From Armatimonadia bacterium (GTDB taxonomy: Bacteria; Armatimonadota; Zipacnadia; Zipacnadales; JABUFB01), in assembly GCA_039679385.1 (NCBI GenBank), contig JBDKVB010000152.1, forward strand, positions 1-55,320: a stretch of DNA of 55,320 bases. The letters are read 5' to 3'. Each line of letters starts with the position of its first letter. The first letter of the stretch is position 1. Shown here in pieces: positions 52,782 to 55,320 of this stretch. Both the position numbers and the translations under genes were made by a program. The notes under the pieces are model-generated. The model saw only the letters and a program-made list of their open reading frames with translations, had not been told where the DNA came from and ran no database searches.

Positions 52782-55037
52782 CTATCGCCCAGCCTTGTCG
52801 ATTCCCAGAAAGCAGCCGTTCCCGCCGGTGCCCATCCACAGTCGCGAGGGGTCCGTAGGGTCAACCCGCAGGCAACTGACGTTGGTCGAGGACAGGCCCT
52901 CGTTCTCGGGCTGCCAGGTCTTGCCGCCGTCCGTGGACCTGAAGACCCCCGGCGCGCGGCAATCGTCATGATAAGGGTGGTCGGTGGTGCCCACGTAGAT
53001 CACGTCGCTGTTGGCCGGACTGACCGCGACGCAGTTGGTGAAGTGGAAGTCGAAGACCCTCCTCCAGGTGCGGCCGCCGTCGACGCTCTTGAACAGCCCG
53101 CCGGGGAGCGTTCGGTTCGGCGTCACGGAGCGGTCGAGACCCTCCCGCTGGCACAGATAGAGCGTGTCGAAGGTCTTCGGATCGGCGCAGAGCTGCTTCA
53201 GGTCGCCGAAGAACGGCCCGGGAGCAGCGCCGTCGACAAGCTGTGAGGGCACGGCCGACCAGGTCGCGCCGCCATCGCGAGTCTCGTAGAGTCCGCTCCC
53301 TGCCGAGGGTCTTCCGGGCAGCGCGCAGCACAGATGCAGTGGGTTCGCCGGGTCCATTAGCAGGCCTGCGGGTCGCTTGCCTGCCTCCTCCGGAAGGCCC
53401 TGCATCACCGGCTTCCAGGTCTGCCCGTCATCCGCGCCGGTGTAGATGCCGTTGCCCTCGCTGAGGACATAGAGGCGGCGACTGTCCGCCGGGCTGGTCG
53501 CATCGACGAGCAGGCAACTGGTGCGTCCGTTGGGCAGGCCCGTCTCCGGGGTGCCGACCCGAGTCCAGGTCAGGCCGCCGTCGAGACTGCGGCAGACCTC
53601 ACCGTTGTTGGCGCCCCAGTCGCCGTTGCAGGACCACAGCTTGTTGCGGACGGTCGGGTCGAGGGTCACGCTGAAACAGGTGCCCGTGAACTTCATCCCC
53701 TGCGTGCCCTTGCGGAAACTGCGGCCGTTGTCGTCGCTGACCAGCAGGCCGATGTCCATGTAGCCGAAGTACACGCGACCGGGGACTAGCGGGTCCGGTG
53801 TGATATCGCGGGCGCAGGTGACCTCGACACCGTTGGTGGAGAACCGGGCCGGTGCGTCGCCCTCAGCGGCCATCATGCGGCAGTAGCGCTGGCTCCAGCC
53901 CTTCGCGCCATTGTCGGTGAGGAAGACTTGACCGGAGGTGCCGAAGATCACGCGCTCGGGCCTGGTGGGGCACAGAGACAGGCACTCGACGGCCGGCCCC
54001 CACTGGGTGATCCAGCCATAGTCCATTGTGGCGCGGTCCCCGGCCTGCCGCCAGGTGCGGCCGCCGTCGGTGGTCTTCGAGACACCGGCGCTGACCCAGG
54101 CGACATCGCCCACATAGACGGTGTCCGGATCGCGAGGGTCGACCGCGATCTCCTTGTAGTTCGAGGTCATCTGCATGGGCTGGCCGGTCTTGCCCACTCG
54201 CATCGCCAGGCCCTGACTGCGCGAGGTCCAGGTCCGGCCATAGTCCTCGGAGCGGAAGACGCCGCCGTTCCAGGTCTGGGTGTCGCGAGCGGTCGTGCGC
54301 AAGGTCGCGTAGACAATCTGCGACGCCGAGGGTGCGAAGGCGACCTCGCGAACATCGCCATGGAGCAGGCCCGACTGCGAGAGGGTCCAGGTGTCGCCCT
54401 TATCGTCGGAGCGGTAGAGGCCCTTACTGGTCGCCGCAAGGACTACCTTGCCGTCAGGAGAGACTTCGAGATCGCTGACAATGGCCTGCGGGTCGAGGGC
54501 ACCGGCTGGAGTGACCAGGCTCCAGGTCTCGCCGGTGTCCTCGCTGCGGTAGATCTGGCCCTTGCCGTCGCGTCCCTCACGGGGTCGGCCGATCCCTGCG
54601 TAGACCACGTTTGGCCGCGTCGGGTCAAAGCACACGGCGCCAAGCGGGCCGCCATAGCTGTACCGTTGAGGCGCCGGAAGGCCCTGAGTCTTGCGCACCC
54701 AGTGCAGGCCCTGATCGGTGGACTTGAACAGGCCGCCCGGCGAGCCGAGGAGCAGGATGCGACTGTCCTGCGGATGGACGGCGATGCTCTCGACGTAGTA
54801 GTCGGTGAGGCCGTCGTTGTGGATGGTCCAGGACCGGCCTGCATCGCGGGAGAGGTAGAAGCCGCCCACGTCGCAGCCCAGGTAGATCGTGTCGGGGTCG
54901 CGCGGGTCGAAGCAGATCGACTGGATCCAGCCGCCTCCGCCGGGGCCGAGGTTGGTCCAGGTGAGATCGGCCGCACAGCCCAGAGTCGGCAGCGCGAGCA
55001 GGACGCACAACAGACTGACCGGCAAGGCTCGGTTCAT
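52782..55037 (-). CDS. Secreted GH74-like Asp-box beta-propeller protein
   Basis: A 751-aa exported protein. ATG 55037, with a signal peptide (PVSLLCVLLALPTLGC). WTNLGPGGGGWIQSICFDPR and YLGCD56VGGFYLSRDAGRSW match the start of GH74 xyloglucanases, where the Asp of TDxGG is catalytic. About twelve Asp-boxes follow (for example STDQGLHW, SEDTGETW, TTDGGRTW, SLDGGLTW and STDGGKTW), enough for two seven-bladed propellers. GH74 cleaves xyloglucan, but many such proteins are sortilin-like or sialidase-like and unassigned. First gene of the minus-strand run toward 47.5 kb. Confidence 0.85.
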   Translation of the reverse strand: MNRALPVSLLCVLLALPTLGCAADLTWTNLGPGGGGWIQSICFDPRDPDTIYLGCDVGGFYLSRDAGRSWTIHNDGLTDYYVESIAVHPQDSRILLLGSPGGLFKSTDQGLHWVRKTQGLPAPQRYSYGGPLGAVCFDPTRPNVVYAGIGRPREGRDGKGQIYRSEDTGETWSLVTPAGALDPQAIVSDLEVSPDGKVVLAATSKGLYRSDDKGDTWTLSQSGLLHGDVREVAFAPSASQIVYATLRTTARDTQTWNGGVFRSEDYGRTWTSRSQGLAMRVGKTGQPMQMTSNYKEIAVDPRDPDTVYVGDVAWVSAGVSKTTDGGRTWRQAGDRATMDYGWITQWGPAVECLSLCPTRPERVIFGTSGQVFLTDNGAKGWSQRYCRMMAAEGDAPARFSTNGVEVTCARDITPDPLVPGRVYFGYMDIGLLVSDDNGRSFRKGTQGMKFTGTCFSVTLDPTVRNKLWSCNGDWGANNGEVCRSLDGGLTWTRVGTPETGLPNGRTSCLLVDATSPADSRRLYVLSEGNGIYTGADDGQTWKPVMQGLPEEAGKRPAGLLMDPANPLHLCCALPGRPSAGSGLYETRDGGATWSAVPSQLVDGAAPGPFFGDLKQLCADPKTFDTLYLCQREGLDRSVTPNRTLPGGLFKSVDGGRTWRRVFDFHFTNCVAVSPANSDVIYVGTTDHPYHDDCRAPGVFRSTDGGKTWQPENEGLSSTNVSCLRVDPTDPSRLWMGTGGNGCFLGIDKAGR

Positions 55038-55320
55038 TGCGCCCTGGCCCTCCTGGAGGACTGCGCGGTTCGTCGAGACGGGTTGCGGGGAGGTTCTTCC
55101 TGTCCCGGCACCTGAATCCCTGCCTCGGCTGGCGTCCACCCACTTTCTGATGAGGGGCCGGGTCGGGCCTGGGGATGGGCGCCCAGGGCCTTGACCTCAC
55201 CCCCGTCTCGCTGTCGCTCGACTCCCCCTTGTATGATGCGCAAGGGCGTGGGAGGATGGGTCATTCCCCACGGTGTGTGGGGGAGCCCGTCTGCCCCCCT
55301 GGCCAGGGGGGCAGACGGCG
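55038..55320. other. Intergenic region at right edge, with inverted repeats
   Basis: No gene supported. It holds a CCCCAC/GTGGGG hairpin (55266-55282) and the perfect palindrome described separately. No convincing promoter for the GH74-like gene was seen; a TATGAT on the plus strand (55232-55237) lacks a -35. Confidence 0.5.
55287..55318. repeat. Perfect 32-bp GC-rich palindrome
   Basis: Two 16-base arms, CCGTCTGCCCCCCTGG and CCAGGGGGGCAGACGG, meet without a spacer at 55302/55303. No other copy was noticed in the window. It could be a terminator stem for a gene beyond the edge (any T tail would be outside), or part of an interspersed repeat. Confidence 0.7.

Noticed and set aside
1-55320. 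CRISPR arrays, tRNA/rRNA genes, prophage or insertion sequences
   Set aside because: No regular direct repeats, no cloverleaf or rRNA sequence, and no transposase or integrase motif was seen on either strand.

Overview
This is a 55.3-kb, GC-rich, densely coding bacterial chromosome segment with about 40 protein genes. I see no rRNA, tRNA, CRISPR array, integrase or transposase. A heptosyltransferase-like GT9 enzyme, lipoproteins and a SurA/PrsA-like foldase suggest an envelope with exported folding factors, probably diderm. A short (199 aa) EF-Ts, an EtfA fused to a ferredoxin domain, and many large secreted glycan-active proteins (sulfatase, GH123/DUF4091, GH2, GH106-like, Asp-box propellers) fit an environmental Armatimonadota-like lineage. 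That assignment is inference; planctomycete- or hydrogenedentote-like bacteria are alternatives, and marker-gene phylogeny would decide.

Layout. 1-5.4 kb: 3' part of a sulfatase converging on a 1224-aa DUF4091/GH123-like secreted enzyme. 5.5-14.1 kb: a mini beta-carbonic-anhydrase-like protein, a secreted TPR protein, a 1459-aa GH2-family enzyme and a small lipoprotein. 14.2-20.6 kb (minus strand): zinc-type CDF exporter, fixA-fixB(ferredoxin fusion)-fixC-fixX and an Nramp importer, forming an electron-bifurcation unit framed by metal transporters. 20.6-25.4 kb: zinc-ribbon protein, KimA-like K+ transporter, DegT aminotransferase and a Gfo/Idh/MocA oxidoreductase. 25.5-31.1 kb: phosphomannomutase/phosphoglucomutase, GT9 and two GT-C membrane glycosyltransferases, a likely surface-glycan cassette. 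31.2-37.7 kb: thioredoxin-reductase-like protein, UbiA/MenA prenyltransferase, HD protein, metallophosphoesterase, Hsp20, CapA-like protein and a peptidyl-prolyl isomerase. 37.7-42.4 kb: rpsB-tsf-pyrH-frr-(PASTA-like small ORF)-uppS, with structured leaders. 42.4-47.5 kb: URO-D-family protein, DNA polymerase IV and glycogen phosphorylase. 47.5-55.0 kb (minus strand): a likely glycan-utilisation run of a GH74-like propeller, an FMN reductase, a GH106-like hydrolase and a cytosolic sialidase-like protein.

The housekeeping core (translation, nucleotide and undecaprenyl-phosphate supply) is surrounded by export and envelope functions and by degradation of complex, probably sulfated or amino-sugar-containing, glycans. 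No unmistakably new system was found. The most promising leads are the 127-aa beta-CA-like protein, the structured rpsB and uppS leaders, the PASTA-like ORF overlapping frr, the thioredoxin-reductase-like enzyme lacking its usual NADPH motif, and the modular GH123-like protein with an internal duplication.
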